A DNA stretch of 6,385 bases from the NCBI GenBank assembly GCA_913030785.1, contig CAJWER010000173.1, forward strand, positions 1 to 6,385, read 5' to 3'. Source of the DNA: an uncultured Chloroflexota bacterium. GTDB taxonomy: Bacteria > Chloroflexota > Dehalococcoidia > Lucifugimonadales > CAJWER01. Position numbers and translations under genes: made by a program. The notes below the pieces were generated by a model. It saw nothing but the letters and a program-made list of their open reading frames with translations. It did no database searches and was not told the origin of the DNA. Positions 1-5,720 of this stretch are shown one piece after another. Position 1 is the stretch's first letter. Each line of letters begins with the position of its first letter.

Positions 1-41
1 ACCGTACAATCACCCCGATCACACTTGGACAGGAGCCTGAC

Positions 42-908
42 ATGACCACAGTCGGTTCTGGAGACTACCGGTACGAGATGGTCCCGTCGTGGCCCGAGAT
101 GCCCCGCTACTGGTCCCTGGGTATGGCCTCCGACGCGGCAGTCAACTCCCGCGACGAGATCTATATCTTCAGTCGAGGCCTCCACCCACTCACCATCTGG
201 ACCCCGAATGGCGATTTCATCTCCTCGTGGGGCGAGGGGACCTTCTCCGCGAACCCCCACGGGATCTACATAGCGCCCAACGACAACATCTGGCTAGTGG
301 ACCGCGACTTCCACGTCGCCACCGAGCACACCCCGGACGGCACGCTGCTTCGGACTCTGGGTCACAAGCTAGCGCCGTCTCCGTCGTATATCGGTGAACC
401 TTTCAACATGCCCTCAGGCCTGGCCATCGCACCCAACGGCGACATGTTCGTCTCCGACGGCTACGGCGGCCATCGCGTCCACAAGTTCAGCCCCGACGGC
501 GAGCTACTCCTATCGTGGGGCAAGCAAGGCGCTGGCCCCGGCGAGTTCGCGCTGCTCCACAATATATGGGTCGACCCCAGGGGCCGTGTTCTCATCTGTG
601 ATCGCGAAAACCATCGCATCCAGATCTTCGACGCCGAGGGCCAGTTCCTGGGGGAGTGGACCGACCTGGAGTCGCCAGGGGACATCTGGATACGCGACGA
701 CATCGTCTACGTCGTGGAGCAAGGCCCCGGCAACGGTGTCAGCATCTGGACGCTGGACGGGGAACTGATCACCCGGTGGCGCGGCAATGCCGGCCCCGGC
801 CTGGGCACGCTCGACGCGGCCCACGGCCTCACGGTCGACGCGGAGGGCAGCATCTACGTCACCGAGATCGGCGACGCACAGAGAGTTCGCAAGTTCCAAC
901 GCATCTAG
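42..908 (+). CDS. NHL-repeat six-bladed propeller, peptidyl-alpha-hydroxyglycine alpha-amidating lyase (PAL)-like
   Basis: The 288-residue protein is built of NHL-type repeats, seen as recurring 'PDG/PNG' turns followed by aliphatic strands. Typical units lie near residues 71-107, 122-160, 170-205 and 258-287. It resembles the catalytic domain of PAL, the lyase that cleaves peptidyl-hydroxyglycine to an amidated peptide and glyoxylate. Compared from memory with rat PAL, the residues in zinc-ligand positions are H73 (NPHG), H173 (LLHN) and H261 (AAHG). The catalytic-type residues are R45, Y141 (in VSDGY) and R192 (in DRENHRIQ). No signal peptide is visible, so it is probably cytoplasmic, and no monooxygenase (PHM) partner is nearby. 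AGGAG at 31-35, 6 nt upstream, supports the ATG, although this frame stays open to the window edge. The true substrate is unknown; NHL propellers are often mis-assigned, so the lyase role is an inference. Confidence 0.85.
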   Translation: MTTVGSGDYRYEMVPSWPEMPRYWSLGMASDAAVNSRDEIYIFSRGLHPLTIWTPNGDFISSWGEGTFSANPHGIYIAPNDNIWLVDRDFHVATEHTPDGTLLRTLGHKLAPSPSYIGEPFNMPSGLAIAPNGDMFVSDGYGGHRVHKFSPDGELLLSWGKQGAGPGEFALLHNIWVDPRGRVLICDRENHRIQIFDAEGQFLGEWTDLESPGDIWIRDDIVYVVEQGPGNGVSIWTLDGELITRWRGNAGPGLGTLDAAHGLTVDAEGSIYVTEIGDAQRVRKFQRI

Positions 909-930
909 AAGCCAGGCTCGCCGGTATCGC

Positions 931-1191
931 ATGACGACCCTCCGCAAGATGGCCAACGCGGCCCTCGACCTACTGTTCCCTCCCAAATGCGCCAGCTGCG
1001 GTCGCGAGGGAGCGTACCTGTGCGATACAGGGCTGGTGTCCATGCGTCGCGACGGGACAAAGAGGCTGTACAAGGCCAGGCCGGAGGGCCTCGAAGAGGT
1101 CATAGCGTTCCTTGACCAGTTCTGGGGCCGCAGCCTCGACCTGCTGAAACGGGCGGCTGAGCTAGAGCAACAAGGAGAGACAAATGACTAA
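931..1191 (+). CDS. Chimeric small protein: ComF-type zinc-finger N-terminus fused to ArsR-family C-terminus (HTH missing)
   Basis: This 86-residue ORF has two halves that belong to different families. Residues 1-33 match the start of ComF-type phosphoribosyltransferase proteins: an amphipathic lead, LLFPPKC, then CASCGREGAYLCD with C20, C23 and C31. The fourth Cys of that knuckle, expected at about residue 34, is Gly. Residues 34-80 match the end of ArsR/SmtB-family regulators: the wing-like GLVSMRRDGTKRLYKA, then PEGLEEV and a helix with FWGRSLDLLKR. The ArsR recognition helices and the ComF catalytic domain are both absent. It starts 22 bp after the NHL gene without a clear Shine-Dalgarno; M7 at 949 is an alternative start. 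Its stop overlaps the SRPBCC start by 8 bp, as in normal arsR-SRPBCC pairs. The likeliest reading is an in-frame deletion fusion, probably a non-functional regulator. A mis-assembly is the main alternative. Confidence 0.6.
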   Translation: MTTLRKMANAALDLLFPPKCASCGREGAYLCDTGLVSMRRDGTKRLYKARPEGLEEVIAFLDQFWGRSLDLLKRAAELEQQGETND

Positions 1192-1639
1192 CACACAGAC
1201 CATAGAAGTCGAACGCGAGGTCAGGGTATCAGCGAGTCCGGAGACGATATTTCCGTTCCTGATCGATCCTGAAAAAATCGTCCGGTGGAAGGGCATCGAT
1301 GCCATGCTAGACCCCCGGCCTGGCGGGATATACCGCGTCAACGTCGCCGGCAAGAACATGGCTAGAGGCGAGTTCGTCGAGGTTAGTCCCTACAGCAAGG
1401 TGGTCTTCACCTGGGGCTGGGAGGGCGACACCGAAGTTCCACCAGGCTCTTCATCTGTGGAGGTGTCTCTCACCCCTAACGGGGACGAGACGATAGTGCG
1501 GCTGCGCCATACCGATCTGCCAACGAAGGAGTCGGCCGCCAAGCACACAATGGGATGGGACCACTACATGTCTCGCCTCACGGTTGCGGCCCTCGGAGGC
1601 GACCCCGGCGAAGACCCGATGATCAACATGGACATGTAG
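1184..1639 (+). CDS. SRPBCC / AHSA1-type domain protein
   Basis: The 151-residue protein is a single SRPBCC (START/Bet v1-like) domain of the AHSA1/CalC type, the usual length for this family. Visible landmarks are the opening strand and 'ASPETIFPFLIDPEKIVRW' (residues 17-35), the GGIY turn at 47-50, 'GEFVEVSPYSKVVFTW' (62-77), the paired strands around 91-109, and the closing helix with GWDHY (124-128). The fold makes a hydrophobic cavity for small lipophilic ligands; the ligand here is unknown. AAGGAGAG at 1172-1179 sits 4 nt before the ATG. The start overlaps the preceding ArsR-type C-terminal fragment by 8 bp, so translation was probably coupled. In the common ArsR-SRPBCC pairing the regulator controls this gene; here the regulator has lost its DNA-binding part. 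No terminator hairpin is seen in the 20 bp before the convergent gene. Confidence 0.9.
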   Translation: MTNTQTIEVEREVRVSASPETIFPFLIDPEKIVRWKGIDAMLDPRPGGIYRVNVAGKNMARGEFVEVSPYSKVVFTWGWEGDTEVPPGSSSVEVSLTPNGDETIVRLRHTDLPTKESAAKHTMGWDHYMSRLTVAALGGDPGEDPMINMDM

Positions 1640-1659
1640 CGCAGACCTACACGCGCCTA

Positions 1660-2025
1660 TTACTCCACCAACACATCGTCCTCGTCGGTGAGGACCAGGT
1701 AGGGCTCGCCCCACTGATCCTCATCGGCCAGGTCCCAGTCCGCTGAGGAACCCTCCGGGCGTATCCGAATACCCCAGTCGCCGCCGCTAATCAGGTGCGC
1801 GATAGCCTGTCCGGAGTCCGAGACGGGGACGTACATGGCGGGGCATGGCCTGCCGCCGCCTTCGCTGCTCCAACCCGTCACCTCATACACACCATCTGGG
1901 CGGCCCGGCTCAAACAGGCGTATCCGGGCGATCGGCGTCGGGTCGGCCCTGGTCTCGTACAACTGCATGGACATATACTCGCAGTTGTCGTTCTCTTCGA
2001 CCTCGATATATATCTGACCGACCAT
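1660..2025 (-). CDS. Hypothetical acidic, lysine-free protein
   Basis: I do not recognise a family for this 121-residue protein. It carries 25 Asp/Glu against 7 Arg and no Lys at all, so it should be strongly acidic. The C-terminal third is the most acidic part (DWDLADEDQWGE at 96-107, TDEDDVLVE at 113-121). The N-terminal half alternates strand-like stretches (QIYIEVEE, IARIRLF, VYEVTGW), suggesting a small beta-rich soluble domain. There is no signal peptide or membrane segment. Two cysteines (15, 61) are far apart. The ATG is preceded by AAGG about 10 nt upstream, and the gene begins 21 bp after the fabI stop, so it is probably the last gene of the same transcript. The overlapping plus-strand frames in this stretch read as low-complexity Arg/Pro/Ser-rich shadows, which favours this frame. 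Confidence 0.65.
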   Translation of the reverse strand: MVGQIYIEVEENDNCEYMSMQLYETRADPTPIARIRLFEPGRPDGVYEVTGWSSEGGGRPCPAMYVPVSDSGQAIAHLISGGDWGIRIRPEGSSADWDLADEDQWGEPYLVLTDEDDVLVE

Positions 2026-2046
2026 TGGTGTGGACCTTCGCTGACC

Positions 2047-2823
2047 TTACATCCCCATGATGTTGTAGCCCGTGTCGACGTGCAGTATCTCGCCGGTGAC
2101 GCCGCTGGACATGTCACAGCACAGGTACAGCGCGGTCTTCGCCACCTCGTCCGTCGTGATGTTCCTGCCCATCGGTGAACGCTCGGCATGGATTCGCTTC
2201 ATGTCGCGGTACCCGGTAATCACCCGCGATGACAGCGTGTCGAGCGGGCCCGCCGAGATCGCGTTCACCCTGATATTCTGCGGACCCAGATCATTGGCCA
2301 GCTGCTTGACCTCGTTCTCCAACGCCGCCTTCGCTGTCCCCATGACGTTGTATCCGGGGAAGACGGAGGTGGAAGCCTGGAAGGTCATGGTCAGGATGCT
2401 GCCGCCATCCTCGCCCATCAGCGGCGCACCGTACCGGGCGATCGGCACCAGCGAGTACGCGCTAACGTCCAACGCCAACTTGAACCCCTCACGGCTGGTC
2501 TCGACGAACGGGCCGCCCAGGTCATCGCGGTTTGCAAAGGCAATACTATGGACAATGTAGTCCAACCTTCCTAGCTCCTTGGACGCCTTCTTGTACGCTG
2601 TCGCGACGTTTTCGTCCGACGACACGTCGCACTCGATCAGGACCCCGTTGCCCCACGGCTCCACGAGCTTCGCCACGGGTTCCATGACTCGCTCGTTCTG
2701 GTAGCAAATGGCAAGCCTTGCGCCTGCCTCGTGAAGAACCTGAGCGATTGCCCAGGCGATACTCCGGTGATTTGCTACGCCGAATATAATCCCAGTCTTA
2801 CCTTCCAGATCGATGGGGTACAT
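2047..2823 (-). CDS. fabI: Enoyl-[acyl-carrier-protein] reductase (FabI type)
   Basis: FabI reduces trans-2-enoyl-ACP in the last step of each fatty acid elongation cycle, in the cytoplasm, using NAD(P)H. The 258-residue length is normal. The divergent SDR nucleotide-binding motif is at residues 11-28 (GIIFGVANHRSIAWAIA), the cofactor-site CDVSS at 65-69, and the HSIAFA strand at 92-97. The catalytic pair Y158 and K165 lies in YNVMGTAK, the substrate loop starts at SAGPLDT (190-196), and the C-terminus is the typical HVDTGYNIMGM. The other active-site position, Tyr in E. coli FabI, is F148 here, as recalled for mycobacterial InhA. I chose the ATG at 2823 because AAGGAG lies 6 nt upstream and the FabI homology begins there. 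The frame stays open further upstream, but only through a palindromic repeat. It sits outside any fab cluster, between a PPOX-type gene and an unknown gene. Confidence 0.95.
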   Translation of the reverse strand: MYPIDLEGKTGIIFGVANHRSIAWAIAQVLHEAGARLAICYQNERVMEPVAKLVEPWGNGVLIECDVSSDENVATAYKKASKELGRLDYIVHSIAFANRDDLGGPFVETSREGFKLALDVSAYSLVPIARYGAPLMGEDGGSILTMTFQASTSVFPGYNVMGTAKAALENEVKQLANDLGPQNIRVNAISAGPLDTLSSRVITGYRDMKRIHAERSPMGRNITTDEVAKTALYLCCDMSSGVTGEILHVDTGYNIMGM

Positions 2824-2870
2824 GCATCTCCTTCCAAAATAACCTGATGCTAAAAAAAACGAGAACCAAC

Positions 2871-2949
2871 CCCTCATCCTAACCTTCTCCCCAGGCGGGG
2901 AGAAGGGATCCGACCTCCTCTCCCTTGAGGGAGAGGACTGAGGTGAGGG
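2871..2949. repeat. Palindromic cloverleaf-like intergenic repeat
   Basis: The element has nested inverted repeats. Outer arms CCCTCATCCT (2871-2880) and AGGTGAGGG (2941-2949) pair with one bulged base. Inside is a perfect 10-bp stem, CCTTCTCCCC (2883-2892) with GGGGAGAAGG (2897-2906), loop AGGC. A second perfect 8-bp stem follows, CCTCTCCC (2917-2924) with GGGAGAGG (2929-2936), loop TTGA. Similar CCCTCA...TGAGGG palindromes are familiar as dispersed intergenic repeats in many bacterial genomes; that is recollection, not a search result. On the minus strand, where the neighbours are transcribed, a run of eight T follows (2859-2852), but 11 nt beyond the outer stem, so it is not a textbook terminator. 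The element fills the spacer between the PPOX-type gene and fabI. Confidence 0.8.
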
Positions 2950-2967
2950 TGGTGGTGTCACCCGCGC

Positions 2968-2973
2968 ATTATA
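2968..2973 (-). promoter_or_regulatory. Candidate -10 box upstream of fabI
   Basis: Minus-strand TATAAT, a perfect match to the sigma70-type -10 hexamer, begins directly after the PPOX-type gene's TAA stop. No convincing -35 (TTGACA-like) lies 16-18 nt upstream, and there is no extended TG motif. If used, the transcript would start about 140 nt before fabI and carry the whole palindromic repeat in its leader. An AT-rich hexamer in GC-rich DNA is notable, but chance overlap with the stop codon region is possible. Confidence 0.35.
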
Positions 2974-3390
2974 TTACCCTTGAAAGTGTATCCGCTCCGG
3001 ATCCAGCGAGACGATGATGCGGGGCTGCTGGCGCAAAGCGGTCATCCGCGCTTCTACCTTGTCCGGCTCCACATACCTCTTAACTATAGCCAGCGTGTCA
3101 GACCAGATGGCGTCTCCCTCGATTATCTCGGCGTGCCCGCGGATCGTCACGTAATCGTGGGCCAGTGCATCCGAATAGACACAAACCGCCAGACGATCGT
3201 CCTTGACCAGGTTCAGGTACTTGATACGATCCTTTGTCGTCGATATCTTCATCCGTCCATCCGAAAAGTCGTACCAGTTCGGCGTGAGCTGCGGCATGCC
3301 CGTCTTGCCGACAGTCGCCACGACGGCTATTCGGGACGGCGCAAGGAAATCTTCCAGACGCCTGCGTTCTTCGACGGTCATATCTGCCAC
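2974..3390 (-). CDS. PPOX-class (pyridoxamine 5'-phosphate oxidase-like) flavin/F420-binding protein
   Basis: The 138-residue protein is a single split-barrel PPOX-class domain of the Rv1155-like, probable F420-dependent group. Visible marks are the strand 'RIAVVATVGKTGMPQLTPNWY' (residues 20-40), with the G-x-P-x-x-x-P pattern at 31-37. The phosphate/cofactor segment 'MKISTTKDRIKYLNL' is at 47-61, followed by a VCVYSD strand (69-74) and 'YVTIRGHAEI' (80-89). Members use FMN or F420 as redox cofactor; the substrate cannot be told from sequence. The start is GTG at 3390: AAGGGAGAG lies 8 nt upstream, whereas the in-frame ATG at 3381 would be 17 nt away. It begins 4 bp after the amidohydrolase stop, so the two are almost certainly translated from one message. 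The end of the gene abuts a TATAAT box. Confidence 0.88.
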   Translation of the reverse strand: MADMTVEERRRLEDFLAPSRIAVVATVGKTGMPQLTPNWYDFSDGRMKISTTKDRIKYLNLVKDDRLAVCVYSDALAHDYVTIRGHAEIIEGDAIWSDTLAIVKRYVEPDKVEARMTALRQQPRIIVSLDPERIHFQG

Positions 3391-3394
3391 CCTA

Positions 3395-4522
3395 TCACTC
3401 TCCCTTTACGCCCAGTAACCGAGCCGTGTTGCCGCCAGTGACTAGGCCAACCTCTTCGGGGGTGAGGAAGTCCGAGACGTGGCGTATGTGGGCCAGGTTC
3501 TGGCGGTATGTGTAAAAGCGCATCACCATGGGTATATCGGTGCCCCACATGAGCCGGTCAGCGCCGAGACGGTCGACCAACCGCTTCATCGTGTCCCGCA
3601 CCTGCGTCATCGGGTACTCCCAGATGTCCCCCAGGGAAATCGCGAAAAGTAGCTGGAGGGAAAACCGGGGGTTCTCGGACGGCATCGCGTCGAATACCTC
3701 GTCGGGAATCGACAGAGTCTCGCCATCAACAAAGACCCGCCAGCTCAGGCCATGAGTGACCACTACGTCCATGTCTGGATATCGCGCCATCAGCGTGCCC
3801 ACCGAACGAAGCTGCGAGGCCACGACCTCTCCAGCGGTCCCTCCCTCTGTAGCCAGGGACTTGTAAGACGGGGTGATGAAGACAGGTATCCCCAGCTCCG
3901 CGACGCCGTCCCAGAACGGCCGAAATTCCGGTCCCGTCCAATCCTCGGACTGGTTATACAGCGGAATCTGGTCGGGCAGGAATTGCAGGCCCACCATACC
4001 AGGCTCCGCAACAGCCCTCTTGAGCTTTTCGTAAGAACCCCGGGGATCGGTCGGAACGAGCCACTCCTCGACGTGGACCAGTCCCTGCAGCCGGTCTGGA
4101 AAGCGCGCCGTACAGTCCGCAATGAATTCGTTGGATATGCCAAGGTAGGGCGTCCGGTGTATCAGCGCCATATCCACCCCGGCGTAGTCCATCTCGGCGA
4201 CCAGGCTCTCCGCCGGGTATGTCATGTCAACCACGGAGGGAACCATGTACTGTTTGACGTACACCTCGCCGTCCACGGTCCACTCGAACGTGCCGTGACT
4301 CGCGGCTCTGAAGTCGACGTCGTTGAGCGCGTCGAAGCTCCATCCGCCATCGGGGTCCGCCAAGCCGAGGTCATCGGTCGGCGCCCTATCCCTCTTTCGC
4401 CACGCCGGCATGAAGTGGCGCGCCATACCAAGCTGCAGGTGACGCCTGAACTGCTCTGGATCGGCAAAGCCGCCGTCGCCTCCCAGGTTAGGGAAGCAGT
4501 AGGCGTGACCGTCATAAATCAT
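3395..4522 (-). CDS. Amidohydrolase_2-family (ACMSD-like) protein with substituted metal ligands
   Basis: This 375-residue TIM-barrel protein fits the amidohydrolase_2 family, whose members hydrolyse or decarboxylate small carboxylated or aromatic compounds with one metal ion. The N-terminal D-x-H start is DGHAYCFP (D4, H6), and VDMALIH (116-122) and LQGLVHVEEW (145-154) look like barrel strands. The late barrel ligands are H257 (VVTHG) and D329 (MWGTD), followed by the family ending GGNTARLLG (363-371). Two usual ligand positions differ: the second His of HxH is Y8, and the strand-5 His (expected in 'IHP') is T217. A long insert at about residues 40-95 precedes the main barrel. The ATG at 4522 has GGAGG 6 nt upstream; an in-frame extension back to 4612 runs through GC-rich dyads and is unlikely. 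The PPOX-type gene follows after 4 bp. Substrate unknown. Confidence 0.87.
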   Translation of the reverse strand: MIYDGHAYCFPNLGGDGGFADPEQFRRHLQLGMARHFMPAWRKRDRAPTDDLGLADPDGGWSFDALNDVDFRAASHGTFEWTVDGEVYVKQYMVPSVVDMTYPAESLVAEMDYAGVDMALIHRTPYLGISNEFIADCTARFPDRLQGLVHVEEWLVPTDPRGSYEKLKRAVAEPGMVGLQFLPDQIPLYNQSEDWTGPEFRPFWDGVAELGIPVFITPSYKSLATEGGTAGEVVASQLRSVGTLMARYPDMDVVVTHGLSWRVFVDGETLSIPDEVFDAMPSENPRFSLQLLFAISLGDIWEYPMTQVRDTMKRLVDRLGADRLMWGTDIPMVMRFYTYRQNLAHIRHVSDFLTPEEVGLVTGGNTARLLGVKGE

Positions 4523-4542
4523 CGCAACCTCCAATGTCCCAC

Positions 4543-4572
4543 AATATAATCCGGCCCCTATAGTGGAGTCCA
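4543..4572 (-). promoter_or_regulatory. Weak candidate promoter for the amidohydrolase-PPOX pair
   Basis: On the minus strand, TGGACT (4572-4567; 4 of 6 to TTGACA) is followed after 18 nt by TATATT (4548-4543; 5 of 6 to TATAAT). Transcription would start about 15 nt before the amidohydrolase ATG, giving a very short leader with the GGAGG site. It lies in the 91-bp gap after the oxidoreductase gene, the largest gap within the catabolic set. Pattern match only. Confidence 0.25.
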
Positions 4573-4610
4573 GAGCGCCAGCCCTCTGGCGGGGCCCGGG
4601 GCAGAGCCCC
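4570..4610. repeat. GC-rich dyads between oxidoreductase and amidohydrolase genes
   Basis: Two short inverted repeats lie in the gap. CCAGAG (4570-4575) pairs with CTCTGG (4584-4589) over an 8-nt loop. GGGGC (4598-4602) pairs with GCCCC (4606-4610) over a 3-nt loop, with the palindrome GGGCCC between them. The first lies next to the oxidoreductase stop on the outgoing transcript only after the second hairpin. No T-run follows either, so an intrinsic terminator is not supported; a pause, attenuation or mRNA-stability role is possible. Confidence 0.4.
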
Positions 4611-4613
4611 ATC

Positions 4614-5702
4614 TTATCCCCTTATCACAGGCCCACCGGTCATGTACGCCTTCGCAATGTCAATAATCAGCGCGATGTCGTCGCGGGCGGAGGCCACGGG
4701 CGACCGCGACTCCACGCCGTCGACGATGCACTCGTGGAAGTGCCGCAGCTCCCGTCTGAACGGGCTCTCCTGATCCAGCTCCGGCGACTTGCGCATCGAA
4801 GTCCCGTCCGCCTCGATCTCCTGCACCGCGACCGTGGAAAGCCCCCGAGAGAAGCCGCTCTCGTAGGACACCAGGACACGTTTAGAGCCGCCGTACACCT
4901 CCAGGGTCTCGTGAAAATCCCACAGCTCTGGCAGGTCAACCCAGCTGATCACGGCCCGATGGCCCTCCGGATACTCCAGTACGGTGCTCAGCGCCCGGCC
5001 GTCGGACCACACCTCGGTGCTGGCGATACGGCTCGGCATCCCGAACAGCGTCCGCAGTCCGTACAGGTCGTGGATCAGGCTGCCGGACAGCATCCCGAAG
5101 GCCCGCTCTGCCTCCGGCGACGCCTCACCGATGGCGTCGGCCATGGCTAGGCGACGTGCGGCTGCTATCTCCTCGATTGCGCCGTCGGGCAGGTCGTTGA
5201 ACCTGCGGGTGCGGAACTGCTGGACGTGCAACGCATTGTCCGGGTGCAGGTGGTTCACCTGCACGAACCGCACATCATCGATCGTGGCTACCTCTCGGCG
5301 CGCCGTCTCAAAGGCGGGCTCGTACAGCTTCACATAGCCCACCTGACCAACCTTTCCGGACGCCTCGGCCGCAGTAATGATCGCGTCCGCTTCCTGAAGC
5401 GAAGCGCACATCGGCTTCTCGATGAATACATGCTTGCCAGCCTCGAACGAGGCCACCGCCACCGACGTCTTGGGGTCTGTCTGGCACAACAGCACCGCGT
5501 CCACATCCGACTCAAGCACCTCGCGGTAGTCGGTAGTATGGCGCGGCACGTGGAACAGCTCTGCGGCGTACTTCGCCGACGACGACGAAATGTCGCACAC
5601 TATCGCGACCTCGAACTCCTCTGCCAACTCCGTGAGAAAGGGCAGATGCTGTATCTGGGCGATTGCTCCGCACCCGATCACACCAATCCGTATTCGTGTC
5701 AT
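4614..5702 (-). CDS. Gfo/Idh/MocA-family NAD(P)-dependent oxidoreductase
   Basis: The 362-residue protein has the two-domain plan of this family, which oxidises or reduces sugars, inositols and related polyols. The N-terminal Rossmann domain carries GVIGCGAIAQ (residues 7-16) with the GxGxxA dinucleotide loop. The signature 'HVFIEKPMC' (91-99) supplies the catalytic-type K96. The C-terminal alpha/beta domain begins near residue 123 and includes IHDLYGLRTLFG (210-221), where H211 sits at the usual substrate-site His position. The closing region 'FRRELRHFHECIVDG' (315-329) and the family-typical final helix complete it. The ATG at 5702 has GGAGGG about 7 nt upstream. It lies 18 bp after the cupin stop and is probably co-transcribed with it. 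Exact substrate and cofactor preference cannot be read from sequence. No signal peptide, so cytoplasmic. Confidence 0.93.
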   Translation of the reverse strand: MTRIRIGVIGCGAIAQIQHLPFLTELAEEFEVAIVCDISSSSAKYAAELFHVPRHTTDYREVLESDVDAVLLCQTDPKTSVAVASFEAGKHVFIEKPMCASLQEADAIITAAEASGKVGQVGYVKLYEPAFETARREVATIDDVRFVQVNHLHPDNALHVQQFRTRRFNDLPDGAIEEIAAARRLAMADAIGEASPEAERAFGMLSGSLIHDLYGLRTLFGMPSRIASTEVWSDGRALSTVLEYPEGHRAVISWVDLPELWDFHETLEVYGGSKRVLVSYESGFSRGLSTVAVQEIEADGTSMRKSPELDQESPFRRELRHFHECIVDGVESRSPVASARDDIALIIDIAKAYMTGGPVIRG

Positions 5703-5720
5703 GCCCGTCCCTCCGTTGAC

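Noticed and set aside
1..41. End of an upstream gene overlapping the NHL start (ATGA-type overlap, stop at 43-45)
   Set aside because: All frames that could end here are open for only 12-14 codons to the window edge; too short to support a gene.
510..1103. Minus-strand frame opposite the NHL gene and the chimera
   Set aside because: It spans two plus-strand genes with family similarity and has no motif of its own.
1640..1659. Bidirectional terminator between the convergent genes
   Set aside because: The 20-bp gap has no inverted repeat and no T- or A-run.
1795..2178. Plus-strand frame covering the acidic hypothetical and the end of fabI
   Set aside because: Its second part lies opposite clear fabI coding sequence and the composition is shadow-like, so the minus-strand ORF is preferred.
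2852..2906. Intrinsic terminator after the PPOX-type gene (stem plus eight T on the minus strand)
   Set aside because: The T-run is 23 nt from the strong stem and 11 nt from the outer arm, so the stem-tail spacing is wrong for a normal Rho-independent terminator.
2824..2961. N-terminal extension of FabI
   Set aside because: The frame is open, but it translates the palindromic repeat and FabI homology starts at the ATG at 2823, which has its own Shine-Dalgarno.
3752..4549. Plus-strand frame (265 codons) opposite the amidohydrolase
   Set aside because: It has no motif and a shadow-like composition; the minus-strand frame has an amidohydrolase core and a good ribosome site.
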